The notes under the pieces: generated by a model | Told to the model about the DNA's origin: nothing | The model's input: the letters and a program-made list of their open reading frames with translations, nothing else | Database searches by the model: none | In this document: one piece after another, positions 59,332-60,120 of the stretch | How the letters are laid out: every line of letters starts with the position of its first letter | Numbering within the stretch: position 1 is the stretch's first letter | Program-made: the position numbers and the translations under genes | Assembly (NCBI GenBank): GCA_030592645.1 | Contig: JAUVIR010000007.1 | Coordinates: 1-60,120 of the forward strand | Origin: Candidatus Fermentibacterota bacterium | GTDB lineage: Bacteria; Fermentibacterota; Fermentibacteria; Fermentibacterales; JCC-6 | Direction of reading: 5' to 3' | Length of the DNA: 60,120 nt

Positions 59332-59374
59332 TCTACGACTGTCCAGAATTGAATGTTAAAGCGGAGGTGAACAG

Positions 59375-59689
59375 TTGTACGCAATAATCGAGACCGGTGG
59401 ATTCCAGTTCAGAGTGGAACCCGGTATGAAACTGAATGTACCCACTATCGTATCCGGAGAAGGTGATTCTATTAACCTTGATAAGGTTCTCCTGATCGGT
59501 GAGGGTGACGATATTGAAGTTGGAACCCCTCTTCTCGCAGGCGCTTCAGTTGAAGCGGAAGTGATCGAGCACGGCAGGGGAAAGAAAATAGTTGTCTACA
59601 AACGGAAACGCCGCAAGGGATACGAAAGAACACAGGGGCATCGTCAGGATTACACAAGAATAGAGATCAAATCCATCAGCAAGGGATAA
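59375..59689 (+). CDS. rplU: Ribosomal protein L21
   Basis: 104 aa, normal for L21, a 50S subunit protein binding 23S rRNA. MYAIIETGGFQFRVEPGMKL is the classic start, and VVYKRKRRKGYERTQGHRQDYTRI the basic C-terminus. Start codon TTG 59375, 6 nt after GGAGGTGA. The usual next genes rpmA (L27) and obg are not here: folD follows 9 bases after the stop. Confidence 0.97.
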   Translation: MYAIIETGGFQFRVEPGMKLNVPTIVSGEGDSINLDKVLLIGEGDDIEVGTPLLAGASVEAEVIEHGRGKKIVVYKRKRRKGYERTQGHRQDYTRIEIKSISKG

Positions 59690-59698
59690 GGATCCGCA

Positions 59699-60120
59699 AT
59701 GGCAGAGTCATCGGTACTGTCCGGAAGAAAATTTGCGAAGGAAGTGCGGCGGAACCTCGCAGAGGAGATTGATAAAATCGGCGGCCGGCCTCCGGGGCTG
59801 GCCGTTGTTATAGTTGGAGATGATCCTGCAAGCCGCGTATACGTTTCCATGAAAGAGAAAGCCTGCGGGAAAATCGGAATAGTCAGCACTGCTGTCAGAC
59901 TCGACGAATCAGTCTCGCAGGAGGAGCTTCTTCAGGAAATAAACAAGCTCAACGAGAATTCCTCCGTCGACGGTATACTCTGTCAGCTTCCTCTTCCCGA
60001 TCACATATCTGCCGATGTCATAGCTTCTGCGATACTGCCGGAAAAAGATGTAGACGGGTTTCATCCTGTAAATGTGGGCAGGCTGTGGAGGGGGGAAGAT
60101 GGTCTCTTCCCATGTACTCC
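59699..60120 (+). CDS. folD: FolD, methylene-THF dehydrogenase/cyclohydrolase (partial, 5' end)
   Basis: The first 140 codons from ATG 59699 run off the right edge. MAESSVLSGRKFAKEVRRNL, then LAVVIVGDDPASRVYVSMKEKAC (catalytic Lys region), SSVDGILCQLPLPDHI and LPEKDVDGFHPVNVGRL are diagnostic. The enzyme makes 10-formyl-THF needed by the purine genes of this window. The NADP-binding half is outside the window. Confidence 0.95.
   Translation, partial: MAESSVLSGRKFAKEVRRNLAEEIDKIGGRPPGLAVVIVGDDPASRVYVSMKEKACGKIGIVSTAVRLDESVSQEELLQEINKLNENSSVDGILCQLPLPDHISADVIASAILPEKDVDGFHPVNVGRLWRGEDGLFPCT

Noticed and set aside
1-60120. tRNA, rRNA, riboswitch or CRISPR in gaps
   Set aside because: No cloverleaf, rRNA word, purine/folate riboswitch core or regularly spaced repeat was recognised; intergenic gaps are mostly under 150 bases.

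Overview
The window reads as a near-continuous stretch of bacterial chromosome, about 95% coding. Most genes lie on the + strand in long, tightly coupled runs (ATGA, GTGA, TGATG and TTGA stop/start overlaps). The cell should be Gram-negative: it has lipoproteins, a TonB-type C-terminal domain, a barrel-like secreted protein ending in Phe, and a FG-GAP protein with a Por/type IX secretion C-terminal sorting domain. The sorting domain, the archaeal-type PheS/PheT pair, the long SecA with a SEC-C tail and the many secreted proteins of unknown function suggest an uncultivated FCB-group lineage (Fermentibacteria/Hyd24-12-like). That placement is inference, not proof.

Layout. 1-384: end of an unknown gene, then a palindromic MITE-like element. 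385-9833: GYF_2-like repeat protein, pyrimidine-nucleoside phosphorylase, GspE/PilB ATPase, lipoprotein, class A PBP (start codon not ATG/GTG/TTG), TPR protein and a YbhN/LPG-synthase-like membrane protein. 9851-12635: an AT-rich minus-strand island with a thioesterase, an alpha/beta hydrolase and two toxin-antitoxin modules. Each module is followed by a 77-80 bp imperfect palindrome with attC architecture, so this looks like a short integron-cassette cluster without an integrase. 12636-13228: non-coding or decayed DNA. 13229-24000: secreted and TPR proteins, SecA, YtxH-like protein, ketopantoate-reductase-like enzyme, RecG and a TPR/PEGA/TonB protein. 24166-31290: Lon, lipoprotein, LysM protein, a protein with three L7/L12-CTD-like repeats, XerC/D recombinase and an unknown protein. 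31367-37216: adenylate cyclase-STAND-TPR regulator, aldehyde:ferredoxin oxidoreductase and a tandem class II aldolase-like protein. 37273-39411: lower-GC patch with a small protein/nucleotidyltransferase pair and the T9SS cargo. 39527-47083: caspase-like peptidase, PheS, PheT, UvrB. 47135-54848: an IspH fused to a UbiA-like membrane domain, SH3 lipoprotein, PurB, GAF/degenerate-GGDEF protein, PurL, PurQ. 54850-60120: divergent PurS candidate, radical SAM-DUF2344 fusion, RNase G, ribosomal protein L21 and the start of FolD.

Themes. Purine synthesis (purB, purL, purQ, candidate purS), with folD supplying one-carbon units nearby, forms one thread. Envelope building and secretion (PBP1A, SecA, PilB/GspE, LysM, SH3 and PEGA/TonB proteins) forms another. 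The least ordinary items are the attC-like cassette cluster, the IspH-UbiA fusion, the secreted caspase with EF-hand and zinc ribbon, the triple L7/L12-like repeat protein, the archaeal-type PheRS and at least one non-canonical start codon. No rRNA, tRNA or CRISPR array was recognised.
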